The notes under the pieces are model-generated. The model was not told the origin of the DNA. It was given only the letters and a program-made list of their open reading frames with translations, and did not search any database. Positions 1 through 10,100 of a DNA stretch of 64,000 nucleotides are shown one piece after another. The DNA comes from Fallopia convolvulus (Eukaryota > Streptophyta > Magnoliopsida > Caryophyllales > Polygonaceae): positions 14,552,109 through 14,616,108 of the forward strand of contig OZ024721.1 in the NCBI GenBank assembly GCA_964016875.1, read 5' to 3'. The stretch's first letter is position 1; each line of letters opens with the position of its first letter. A program made the translations under genes and the position numbers.

Positions 1-217
1 GGTTTGATTGGTTTTGATGATGCAAAGGGGACCCTGAGACTGTATTTCAAAAACAACCAATATTACCCATTCAAATTTCCAAAAATTTGCATTACCATTC
101 AAGGTCCCTTCAAATGTTGCTATTACATACAAAGATACATGATTTACACAAAATAGAGCATGCATATATACCCGCATTCACTGAATTTCCAAAATGTTGC
201 ATTGCCATTCAAGGGCC

Positions 218-1261
218 CTATGCATATTCACTGAATTCTGCCATGTCATCTAGTTGAGTGTCTTCTTCTGCTTCTGCCATGTCATCTTGCTGAGTGTTTC
301 CTACTTCTGGTTGTTGCGCAACACCATGTACTATGTTCCATGCTTGCATAACTGCCCATTGTGGGGCTGATGCTTGAATAGGCAAATTACCCTCAACTGC
401 CAGTCTTTTTTTGTTCACATGAGGCACATCATAATCATTGCTCCCTTTCCTCTTGAGTATTTCATTCATCACGTACTATAATGATTGACATACATTAGCT
501 AATGTTGTTGGATGAAGTTCATGAAATGCATTATGTACAGCCTGTAGCATATCATCTATATCCTTTGCATTATCATGTTGAATGAAAATTACCTTATGAC
601 CTTCATGATGTGGCCATTTTTCTATGATTGCTGGAACAATTTGGTCTATTAGCATCCTCCTTGTGACATGTTTATTGATTGATTCAACTAATTTGGTGAC
701 GACAATTCCCTTGTCTCTGTTTTTTTACTTTCCCTTGGCTGCTTCTTGATATGTGAATGGAAAATTTCCAATTTTTCCATCAAATGTGCATGTCCCCTCT
801 GAATTGAACCTTGGCCTTGCAACTGCTGCTGTGAACATGACTTTGGGTATAAACTTGCTTGAACTTGCAGTTCTATACTTTCCTCTTTCATGTTGTGCTA
901 GATACACTCTTTGAGATTTCTTGCTTAAGTGAAACCACTTCTCATCAATATGAACAAAATCAAACATAGCATAGTACTTTGTCTTACTTTCTGGTGTAGC
1001 TCCTTGTAGTAGACTAAGAATCCACTCCAGTCTTGTTTTCATATTTGATGCTTTAAGACATGGATGGAATGGGTTAGTGTGTGGCCTTATGCACTTCCTC
1101 TTGACCATTCTGTGTACAGTGCTCTTTGAGATCTCAAGATTGGTTGCCAAATCCCTGAGGCATGTCTTGTCCCCCATGTTAATTGTCATGATTTTTGCAT
1201 TATCAACTTGTGCTCTCTTCCTACCACATTTGTGATATTGTGTACCCAAATCTGGTGTTTG
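218..1261 (-). pseudogene. Mariner-like transposase, second HTH and catalytic part, third catalytic Asp missing
   Basis: In order on the minus strand: CGRKRAQVD, a helix-turn-helix stretch (LEISKSTVHRMVKR), the first catalytic aspartate in FVHIDEKWF near 950, the second in FIQHDNAK near 570, then the C-terminal part with KGSNDYDVPHVNK near 430. Plant mariner transposases have a DD39D triad, with the third Asp about 39 residues after the second in a PDLN-type context. Here the second Asp is followed at once by a stretch that matches sequence normally lying well beyond the third Asp (DIDDMLQAVHNAF). The segment with the third Asp is deleted. A stop also lies near 487. The remains are non-autonomous and inactive. 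Confidence 0.8.
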
Positions 1262-1350
1262 CATTGTAAAAAAAAAAAATTCGCGGCTCGAAGCCCGCGC
1301 TCGCGGTTTGTTTCGTCTCGGAAATCCCAAATCTGGTAAGAACCTATCTT

Positions 1351-2987
1351 ATGGTTCTTACCCGTTCTACTTATAATTCGCATGTTGTTCCGTTTGATCC
1401 AGAAATTAACAGGACTCTAAGAGAGCTGAGACGTCAAGTCCAAGCTTCAGTTTCAAGCGTTCAGTTTGAACCAGTATCATCATCTTCTTCTTCCTCATCT
1501 GACTCAAAGGTTGAAGAACAGTTCGTAACAATGGCATATCGTACTATTAGGCAACTAACTGCGCCTAATCTACAGCAACAACAGCTTCGTCTTCAATTTC
1601 CCGCACTAGGGGAAGGTGTGAAGTTTGAGCTTAAGTCTGGTCTTCTCCATTATTTGCCTAAGTTCCATGGATTGAGTGGGGAGGATCCGAATAAACACCT
1701 TGCAGAGTTCCATTCTGTCTGTTTGGGAATGAAGCCGGCTGATGTGACTGAAGATCAGCTTATGTTGAGGGCTTTCCAATTTTCTTTAGCTGACGCAGCT
1801 AAGGAATGGTATCTATATTTAGCACCTGAGACAATTACTACTTAGGCTCAATGAAGGGTGCTTTTCTGGAGAAATATTTCCCTGCTGCCAAGCAAACATC
1901 AATCAAGAAGCAGTTGAGCAGTTTGGAGCAGGGTGATGATGAGAATCTATATGAATATTATGAGCATTACAAGAGGCTCATAGCCAGCTGTCCCTATCAT
2001 GGCTATTCTGAAAAAGATCTGATTTGCTATATCATTGAAGGGCTTTGTGATGCTGATAAGCGCTTGATGAATGCGTCATGTGGAGGTTCTTATGAGAATC
2101 TCACTCCTAGGCAAGCGTTTGAAAAGTTGGAGATTCTAGCTGAGCAATGCAGGAACCAGAGAAAGAGTTCCAACAGTAGGTTTGTAAATTCTGTGAATGA
2201 TTCCCTGAATGCTGAAGTAAGGGAGTTAAAGGCTATGATGAAGCAACTGTTGGTGGGTAATGGAGCTTCAAGTTTAAGGACTTGTGGAATCTGTGGTGAA
2301 ACAGACCATCCTTCTGATGCATGCCCTATCATGCAAGAGCCAACAGCTGATGTCAATGCTATAGGAAACTATGATCAAGCAAGGCCCCGGAATGACCCAT
2401 ATTCAAATACATACAATCCAGGGTGGGCAAACCATCCTAACTTTAGATGGAATCAACAACCTCAACAACCTTTTCCACAACAAGGAGGTCAGTCCAACTA
2501 TGTTCTCAGGCCTAATTATGTGCCAAGGCCCCAAGTTCCTCCTAAAAATCTCGCTATTATTGCTCAGCTCATGAAGGAGAATCAAGAGACCAAGGCTGTA
2601 ATGAAACATCTTGAAAATCAATTAAGTCAGATTGCAACCAATCTTAGTTGCTTAGAAGCTAGAGATTCGGGGAAATTGCCATCTCAGACTATTAACCCGA
2701 GAGAGAATGTGAGTGCCATCACATTGAGGAGTGGGAAGGAGCTGAATATTGAAGTCCCAGCCAGCGGAAACCCACCGAGCTCGCAGGAGGACAGCCCCGA
2801 TCGCGATACAGAAAAAGAGGTTGAAACTGAGCCTCAGCCAGAACCCGCGACCGCGGTCAACCCGCGCCCGCGGGTCCCCACCCGAGCTCGCGGGTCCCTT
2901 CTCCGACAGAATCTAATAATTACGTTCGGCCTTCGTTTCCTCCCATGGCTTCACAAAAGCCCATTCCACCATTTCCTGAGGCACTAA
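1351..2987 (+). pseudogene. gag: Athila-type gag with CCHC zinc knuckle (degenerate)
   Basis: This is a retrotransposon gag. A conserved gag core (LHYLPKFHGLSGEDPNKHL through EKYFPAAKQTSIKKQLSSL) lies near 1650-1920. A zinc knuckle with C-x2-C-x4-H-x4-C spacing (CGICGETDHPSDAC) lies near 2283-2325. A Gln/Pro-rich and then charged linker follows. The frame is broken at 1843-1850: a conserved Trp codon reads TAG and one base is missing just after it. The C-terminal linker (2760-2910) is far more GC-rich than the rest and is built from palindromic CGCG motifs. Gag would form the virus-like particle. This copy cannot do so without readthrough and frameshifting. Confidence 0.85.
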
Positions 2988-3608
2988 AGGACACCAGGAG
3001 GCCAGCCAACGACAAGGAAATTTTCGAAACCTTCTCAAAGTGTGAGGTAAATGTCCCTTTATTTAAACTTGTTCAGAGTATTCCTCGGTTTGCTAAGTTT
3101 CTTAAATAATTATGTACTATTAAGAGGAAACAAAAAAGAAAAAGGGCAGGTTAAGAAAATTAATCTTTTTGAGAATGTAGAAAATGTTTCTTCCATGCTT
3201 CAAAGGCAACCAGGGAGGTTTACTGTTCCCATAACCATTGGTGAGACAAAAGTTGAGCATTCTATGCTTGACTTGGGAGCATCTATAAATGTCATGCCAC
3301 TTAGCATATATGAGAGGTTAGGTCTAGGGCAATTACAGGATTCAAATATTACTATTGAACTGGCTGATCGCTCTAATGTGCATCCGAAAGGATTTGTGGA
3401 AGATGTTTTAGTACAGGTAGACGGCTTAATTTTCCCGACGGACTTTTATGTCCTGGAAATTGGTAAGGGGAGATACAACCCTTTTTTACTGTTGGGTCGT
3501 CCATTCATGAAGATGGTGAGCGTCGTGATTGATGTTTCAAAGGGCCTATTATCCATGGCACATGAAGGGAAAAAGGTCCAGTTTCAATTGGATGAGGACC
3601 CGTTCTGA
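2988..3608 (+). pseudogene. Retropepsin-type protease of the same element (degenerate)
   Basis: The core of a retroviral-type aspartic protease is readable at about 3180-3590. The active-site motif is LDLGASINVMP near 3268-3300 (D-x-GAS in place of the more usual DTGA). The flap and second half follow (ADRSNVHPKGFVEDVLV), then LLGRPFMKM near 3487-3515. The 5' linker between gag and protease (2988-3180) keeps recognisable coding sequence but has at least one stop, near 3108. A TGA ends the frame at 3606-3608 and no polymerase follows. The conserved GGGAGGCAACCCG sequence comes 48 bases later. The protein would cleave Gag; here it is a relic. Confidence 0.8.
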
Positions 3609-3814
3609 GCTATAAAAAGACGTCGGGCCAAAGACGTTAAACAAAGGCGCTGCTCGGGAGGCAACCCGAGGTAAGTTTTTTATTTCTTTTCTTTTTGTCT
3701 TTTTAGTCTAGTTTTAGTTTTAGTTTCGTTTTGGTTTTGTCGGGCTAACATCCAGGTACAATTTTTCCATCTCAAAAAGAGTGCAGCCTGAGGCAAAATC
3801 CGAGGCCGTGGTTG

Positions 3815-3914
3815 GACCCGCGCTCGCGGTCCAGGACCCGCGCTCGCGGTCCAGGACCCGCGCTCGCGGTCCAGGACCCGCGCTCGCGGTCCAGGACCCG
3901 CGCTCGCGGGTCTG
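3815..3914 (+). repeat. 20-bp GC-rich tandem repeat, 5 units
   Basis: Five head-to-tail copies of GACCCGCGCTCGCGGTCCAG; four are identical and the last diverges at its end. Each unit is itself an inverted repeat (GACCCGCG / CGCGGTC arms). The array lies between the protease remains and the LTR-like copy of the retroelement. The same CCGCG-CT-CGCGG core recurs singly or in pairs elsewhere in this element. Confidence 0.95.
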
Positions 3915-3946
3915 CCCTGACGGAATCAAGTTTTTGCTTCTAAAAA

Positions 3947-4436
3947 AAGGAAGATTAGTTCTCCATAGCAGAAATAAAAACTAGGTTAAAAGTAAAGTAG
4001 TCTCCAAAAGTATGCTATCAAACTGAATACGAAACTAGGCTTAAATACTAGAAACAATATCCGAAAACCTAAAGATATAAATATAAATAAAGATAGAATA
4101 AAACGAAAGTCGACGCTAGGAATAACCGCCACCCGCGAGCGCGGGTCACAAGCCGCGAGCGCGGCTCCATTCTTCTCGGCGTCCGCGGATGCTCCATCCC
4201 CCGCGGTCGCTGGTCCCGATCCGCGGTCGCGGATCCTGCTTTCTTCAAAATTTCAGCTTTGTTTTCCTTAGCAACCGCTGTAAAGCGGGTCTTCAGTTCG
4301 AACTTAGGACTTCTGTCTTCAAAGTCTTCAACTATAGGCTTTTCTGATATTACAATTAAACACCCTAATCTAGCCTAAAACAATCAGAAATCCTAATAAA
4401 AATACATAATTACGTTATACTAAAACCAGCGTATCA
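3947..4436 (-). repeat. Partial LTR, inner copy
   Basis: A direct repeat of 5020-5509 at about 490 bp, with few differences. It ends in GCGTATCA, which is TGATACGC as an LTR start on the minus strand, and is followed at 4437 by AAATTCCCCC, a polypurine tract when read on the minus strand. It carries a pair of CGCGAGCGCG palindromes near 4133-4165. A related but diverged copy lies at 31055-31276. Only the first part of an LTR (minus-strand sense) is present. Confidence 0.7.
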
Positions 4437-5019
4437 AATTCCCCCATACTTAGATCTTGCTCGTCCTCGAGTAAGCTCAAATAAAATCTAACAATAAATA
4501 CAATCAAAGATCCACATGAAGTAATAAGAGAATATGAAAAATCTAAACTCTCAACTCACAACCCGAACCCATGTAGAGATATAATGAGCAAAGACATGAA
4601 AGCTCAAACACACACCTCACCAGAATACATATAAACTCTCAAGCTCTAAAAAGTGTAGAGCAAACTAGGATCTACCCGACATCTAAAATGTAATCCCCAG
4701 ACCCCAAAGTAAAATATGATCCTAAACACTCTGATTTTACCACTCATTCTACTTAGGCGCCCTTTCGGGTTTTCACCTAATCACTCTTTTCATTTTTCTT
4801 TAGGTGTGCTCACAAATACTCACATCTCTCATAAACCTCATATTAACCCAGCCTAATGCTGGTCCGGGTTACCTGCTTATTACCTGAGCCGCCCTTTCGG
4901 GTTTTCAGCTCATCCCAGGATTTTATATGCCTTTTTCTATTTATTTAACTTTTAAAAAAAAATTTAAAAATTAAACAAACTTGCGCTCGCGGGTTTGTTT
5001 AATTTTTTAAACAAACTCC
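4437..5019 (-). other. Non-coding 3' internal region of the Athila-type element
   Basis: No gene is seen. On the minus strand this is sequence just upstream of an LTR. It has a polypurine tract at 4437-4446, then the ATACTTAGATCTTGCTCGTC stretch that also appears, slightly changed, beside the left LTR of element 2 at 27014-27040. Two copies of a GCCCTTTCGGGTTTTCA box occur at 4760-4776 and 4891-4907. Confidence 0.6.
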
Positions 5020-5509
5020 AAGGAAGATTAGTTCTACATAGCAGAAATAAAAACTAGGTTAAGAGAAAAGAAGTCTCCAAAAGTATGCTATCAAACTGAA
5101 TACGAAACTAGGCTTAAATACTAGAAACAATATCCGAAAACCTAAAGATATAAATATAAATAAAGATAGAATAAAACGAAAGTCGGCACTCGGAATAACC
5201 GCCACCCGCGAGCGCGGGTCACAAGCCGCGAGCGCGGCTCCATTCTTCTCGGCGTCTGCAGATGCTCCATCTCCCGCGGTCGTTGGTCCCGACCCGCGGT
5301 CGCGGGTCCTGCTTTCTTCGAAACTTCAGCTTTGTTTTCCTTAGCAACCGTTGTAAAGCGGGTCTTCAGCTCGAACTTAGGACTTCTGTCTTCAAAGTCT
5401 TCAACTATAGGCTTTTCTGATATTACAATTAAACACCCTAATCTAGCCTAAAACACTGATAAATCCTAATAAAAATACATAATTACGCTATACTAAAACC
5501 AGCGTATCA
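5020..5509 (-). repeat. Partial LTR, outer copy
   Basis: The second copy of the repeat at 3947-4436. It ends the element at 5509, and the mariner reading resumes directly after it. On the minus strand it starts TGATACGC as expected of an LTR in this group. Two paired CGCG palindromes occur near 5205-5240 and 5274-5307. Confidence 0.7.
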
Positions 5510-5513
5510 CATT

Positions 5514-5935
5514 GCATGCTCTTGTGGTCGTGTTGACCTCCATAATCTGGCTACTGTTTTTTCTGACAGATTGAACTGAGGGGCCACGACTTTGTATGAA
5601 TTTGCTGGTAGATGTCCTCCACGTGCTAATTTGAAGAGCTACATTAATATATGCATCTTTTTATCCTTGCTGAGTCTCCTAGTGAATGGTTGATGATGTG
5701 TAGCCTGTGTGTGCTCGTTCTCTGCTTCTGGTTGATGATGTGCAGTTTGTGTGTGCTCGTTCTCTGCTTCTGGTTGATGGTGACCTGATTGTTGGCTGAG
5801 TGGAGGAGAAGCTGAACCTCCATTAATGTCCCCAGGCAGTTCGTTGAGGTTGAATGGGAAAAGAATCTCCTCAGCCTCATTCAGATCCCCATCTTCTAGA
5901 GGTGGGCAAGCATTCAAGTCAAATACTGAAACCAT
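5514..5935 (-). pseudogene. Mariner-like transposase, N-terminal part
   Basis: This is the start of the mariner transposase. From the ATG at 5935 it has an acidic, low-complexity leader with a 16-residue tandem repeat (HHQPEAENEHTQ, about residues 51-82). A helix-turn-helix-like stretch follows (LSEKTVARLWRS, near 5530-5570). A stop codon (LM*LFKL) breaks the frame near 5640. The reading resumes across the retroelement at 1261, where the next residues are QTPDLGTQYHKCGRKR. So the gene is broken by one nonsense change as well as by the 4.2-kb insertion. Plant mariner transposases carry paired helix-turn-helix DNA-binding motifs at this point, which fits. It cannot make a functional protein. 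Confidence 0.75.
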
Positions 5936-6294
5936 GAAGGAGGCAGTGATGCAGTAAAAGAAGCTTCTGAAAATTCCTTTTTTTTTGGCTTTAGAGCTGT
6001 AATGTCCCCATAAAATTTCTGAACTGTAAGAAGGGTTAATGGGGTATTTAAGAGAGCTTTGAAGTTATGTATGGTGGTGATCCGTGTGACTAAAATGTTG
6101 GAATTCTATTGGTTGTTAGTTTTGGATAATGAGTTCTCATTGGTCCAATTATTTAAAGTGGATCCTTCACTTTTTGTAAAGGCAAATGACTAAATTTGTT
6201 CTGATGTCTTCTGACTCAATAAAATTGCTTTTTTATTTTCTTATTTCTTGTGCAAAGAGTGCTTTAGGACAAACATAAAGAGACAGAGGGAGTA

Positions 6295-7153
6295 GTAAAG
6301 TTTGACAAAAGTTAAAGCAGCGGTATAAAGAAAATATATTTTTATATTTGCTAATTTTATTCGTGCCCAAATTGCTTTCAAGAGAACGCCTTTCACACCT
6401 TGACTGTGACCGGGTTCACTAATTGTCCTTTATTTCCTGGATTAGCCTTCTGGGTTTCAGTTTGTTGGCAACCCATTTCGTCCTCTTCTCATTATGAATC
6501 CTTAAAAAGGAGTGACAATTGATACTAAGCTATATCTATATCATTCCATTCAGATGAATCATATATCCATCTCTCTCTATCTCCATAATTCTCTAGAAAT
6601 ATCTCTTTCCTAGCTAGTCATTTTGGGGTCGCCTTCAAACCCCACTCCCCATCACCGCAATATTTGATGGGTCAGAAATGATTTCAATTTAGGTGAAGTT
6701 ACGATGCCGACATGCCATGAAAAATTAAGAGGACAAGTGTCGAACAAATAACACAAGATATGTCAAACATGAAAGCCTTGAAAGACGGCTGACATTTGCG
6801 CCCTTTCAACGGCTACAAGAGTCGACAATTCTGCACACAAAAACCCTATCATTCGAATTTTGCCCCCTTCTCCAATTTCCAACTTCTGCACATGTACAGT
6901 TTACAACATGCCCGTACAATTAGGATCTCTGTTCCCATTTTACATCTCATCCCACCAAATCAAATAATAACATTACAATTTTAAGTTTTCTTTCTTTTTT
7001 TCAACATTTTCTTTTAGAAAAGGTGTAATGAAGGGAATACCCTCCTCTATAATAATATAGGCTGGCCACACCCGAGTCGCCTGCTCAGTTATTAATCGAG
7101 AGGCAACTCAATGATATAAAAATGGAAGAAGAAGAAGAAGAAGATTAGGGTTT
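6295..7153. other. Intergenic space and 3' flank of the FAB1 gene
   Basis: No gene is supported here. The part nearest 7153 would be the 3' untranslated region of the minus-strand FAB1 gene. It includes a GAA trinucleotide run at about 7126-7145. A short open frame at 6796-6984 has no recognisable features. Confidence 0.5.
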
Positions 7154-10100
7154 TCAAGATGACCATTGATCGGGCACTGTCAGAAAGTATGTTGTCATGG
7201 CCTTCCGGAACCTTCTCTTGTACTGCTTTGGGGAGATTATAGTCGGTGAAGCGTTCTTTGGACCCCCCAGGATTCCAGATGCCTTGACCCACGTCTCGAG
7301 ATGCTTGTCCCATGTGTACTGCCTCATGAAATCTATGATCCCAAGAACAAGCTCTTTCCTCTCCTCGTCCACTCCAACCAGCAAGGAGTAATCCATCACG
7401 TCTACAGACTAACATAACAAATCCAAGAGCAAAGTAACACTTGAATTTAGATCCAAGATGACTTATCCTAGAATTCACCTTGATTCTAAAAACTGACAAC
7501 TAAAAATTTGAAAACAAAAAAGTGGTGTTTTTGTAAATATGTTACTCAAAGCTAAAACCAGACAAGCCCTAAGTAATCTAACCATGCCCATTAGAAAATA
7601 TCAACTATAGAAGAAATATTATATGGTGATACACGCTTCTAGAAATTGAATCAGGCTGATGTATATCAGAAAGCAAAGGAACTAGTACCAATTCAGTATT
7701 TCATTTTCAATAATGCAATTGGTATCATATGAAATGAGATTATTGAGCAAACTTACCGCCAGAAAGGATGTATCATTCCAAACAGCTCTCTCCAGAGTTC
7801 TTTTTGCTTTGCTTCCTAGAAATATGGGATTTGTTCTCAATGCTTCCAAGAGATTCATATCTAGAAGCACTTTATTTGCCCCAGTAGTGTCTGAATTGTA
7901 ACGTGCTCGAGAAGACCCCTTCAAATCATAGATCCTGGATATAGTTCTTTTGAAGAAAAGATTCTCCATCACCATTAAATCCATTTTTGTTTCCTTGCCA
8001 CCTTTCAGGTTCTTCACAGAAACCTGCAGTGAGAGCAACAACAAATTTTTCTAAGCTTAAAAATTGAAAAAGAACTAAACATGAAAGATTAAAGAGACCT
8101 CAAGAGAAATGAAAGTAAGCTTGACCTGATAAATTCCAAGTACTTTTGCAAGACATGTTGGACTCCTTGAGTTGAGAGAATCAGTCAAATATTTGAAATA
8201 TTGAGGTGCAAACTCCTCAAAAGATTCCAACTCTGTCTTAGTCACTTGTTTTACTATGAACCTGTCATCCATTGATTTTGCAAAATATACATTACTCTTC
8301 CCACCTTGTGCACTCCATTTTTTGCAGCGACTCAAGGACGATACAAAATCTACTTCATTAGGGCAACATTTCCTCCTTAGCATGTCAAATTGCTTTGCAA
8401 AATAACAAGTAACAGAGAACTTTGCTTTGCCAATAGTGCTAGCAGAATCATCTTCGAATGAAACACGCAAGTGGGGAGACTTCTTTGAACTGTAAAACAA
8501 GCTGCCAATTCTGGGGGTTGCATCTTCAGTTCCATAGCTTCCATAGCTCATATAATCTAAATCCATTGATCCAAAAGATGGCCAGGTAGATATACTAGCA
8601 GCAGTAAGATCCTCTCTGCTGATGTCATTGACAGAAGCACTTCCTTCAAGATCATTTGACTTATTGCAAGCCCAGTCTTCATGTTCTTTAGAGCTAAGAG
8701 CATACGTTATTATGCTAGTCGGTTCGTCATCATAAACTGCAATTACTAAATTGTTACGACCCACTTGTGGAAGAAGCAATCTTGCCCCTTCGGGCATATG
8801 AGATGCACCAGAAATATATGTCAGTGGAGTAGTCAATATAGAACTAAACCTTTGGGCTTCTTGAGGAGAAATCTGAGAATAGGTTCTTAGTATGCCAGAT
8901 ATTGAATCTTGATTCATGCTTCTATAATCACTTGAACAATGGAAAGACCGGACTGCTGATAAGTGCAATGATGAAGAAGGTAGGGATGACCTGTGTAGTC
9001 TTTCCCTTAATCTCACAGCAGAGTCAAAGGAATAAACTCTTACTGGAGCCATGAGCCTTTTGCATGGCAAATTTACTTGGCTTGTAACAGCATGTGGGTC
9101 ATCTGAAAGTGGATTCACAGAATTAGATTTCAAGGGATTTTGATCCATGCCTGTCCATGCAGAATCTATCTTATCTGACAAAGTAGATGCAGAAGATGGT
9201 ACGCTCTCAGAGGATTCATCACTTGCAGAGACTTCCCCATCCAGATTCTGGATAAGTAAAGAGGAGGAGCTGACATCGGATTCCTCAGAAGCAGTAAGCT
9301 CCAGGTTAGCATTTTCCTTTGGTGATTCTGCTTTGGACATGTCTGAGTCAGTTCCTGCTCTCTCATTGTCTGGCTTCATTTCCTTGGAAGACAAATCAAC
9401 ACTCATTTGAGAATACAATGATGCATCCTGTGAAACTTCGGAGGTGGAGCTACAAGACCTAAGGAGAGAATCAAGAGAATAGAGCCGATACTCCCAAACA
9501 TGTGAACTAATTAGAAGGGAATGCCAAAGATTGTTCAGTTCCAATATGTCAACTTCTTTCTGAGCAAATAGTGAAGTATCTTCAGTATCTTGCTGGAGAA
9601 AAACCTGTGGAGAAGAGCATGTATCAAATTAGATCATCTAAACCATCTCTATGGTATCTTGCTTTCACCACATGCAGATTTTAACTAACAGGCTACCAGC
9701 ATGTTTAAATTGAACATGTACGCAGAAGTAAATCATCAAACATATCATCCTTCGACAATGCCATGAAAAGTACAAGAAATGCCAGCTTTCAGTTTCATGG
9801 TTACAATTGTCCAACACAAATAATCAGCACATGTGCACAGCTAAAACAACATTAACATGTGCGCAGCTAAAACTGGTAACAAATATGCAAGTACTGCATA
9901 TTTTTTCCGCAGTTGGAAGCATGCATAAGAAATGAATACATTGACTTTGACAAATATTGAAAGATAAAATTTTCAATTGACTGTGAATTTTCCACACTGG
10001 ATATATAATGGAAGTGAACTGAATACCCTCTCTTGAAAGATGGAATCATTCAAGGAATGAGTACCAGTCAAAACATGAAAGAAAATACAGACATATAAGG

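Larger units (their letters stand above)
1267..5509. mobile_element. Athila-type gag-protease retroelement, rearranged, inserted in the mariner element
   Basis: The insert is bounded by CATTG at 1262-1266 and 5510-5514, exactly where the mariner reading breaks and resumes. The alternative reading is a 6-bp TTGCAT duplication with TGT...ACA ends at 1265-5511. Gag and protease remains run on the plus strand (1351-3608), followed by GGGAGGCAACCCG at 3656-3668, a motif seen at the same place in element 2 (minus strand near 42326). There is no reverse transcriptase, RNase H or integrase. The right part is in the opposite sense: two LTR-like repeats end in GCGTATCA (TGATACGC on the minus strand), and a GGGGGAATTT polypurine tract abuts the inner one. 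The left end has no full LTR. I infer an internally inverted or recombined non-autonomous element. Confidence 0.75.
1..6292 (-). mobile_element. Mariner-like DNA transposon, interrupted by a retroelement; left end lies outside the window
   Basis: The element reads on the minus strand. Its 5' terminal inverted repeat starts at 6292 with CTCCCTCTGTCTC (minus strand), the usual CTCCCTC start of plant mariner/Stowaway elements, next to a TA at 6293-6294 that fits the TA target duplication. Transposase pieces lie at 5514-5935 (N-terminus) and 218-1261 (remainder). No matching terminal repeat is seen in the first 200 bases, so the other end lies before the window. A retroelement at 1267-5509 splits the transposase, with CATTG on both sides of the break. 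Between 5936 and 6292 lies the non-coding 5' leader of the element. Confidence 0.85.

Noticed and set aside
3781..3984. 67-codon frame through the GC-rich tandem repeat, both strands open
   Set aside because: Openness on both strands results from the stop-free 20-bp repeat, not from coding.
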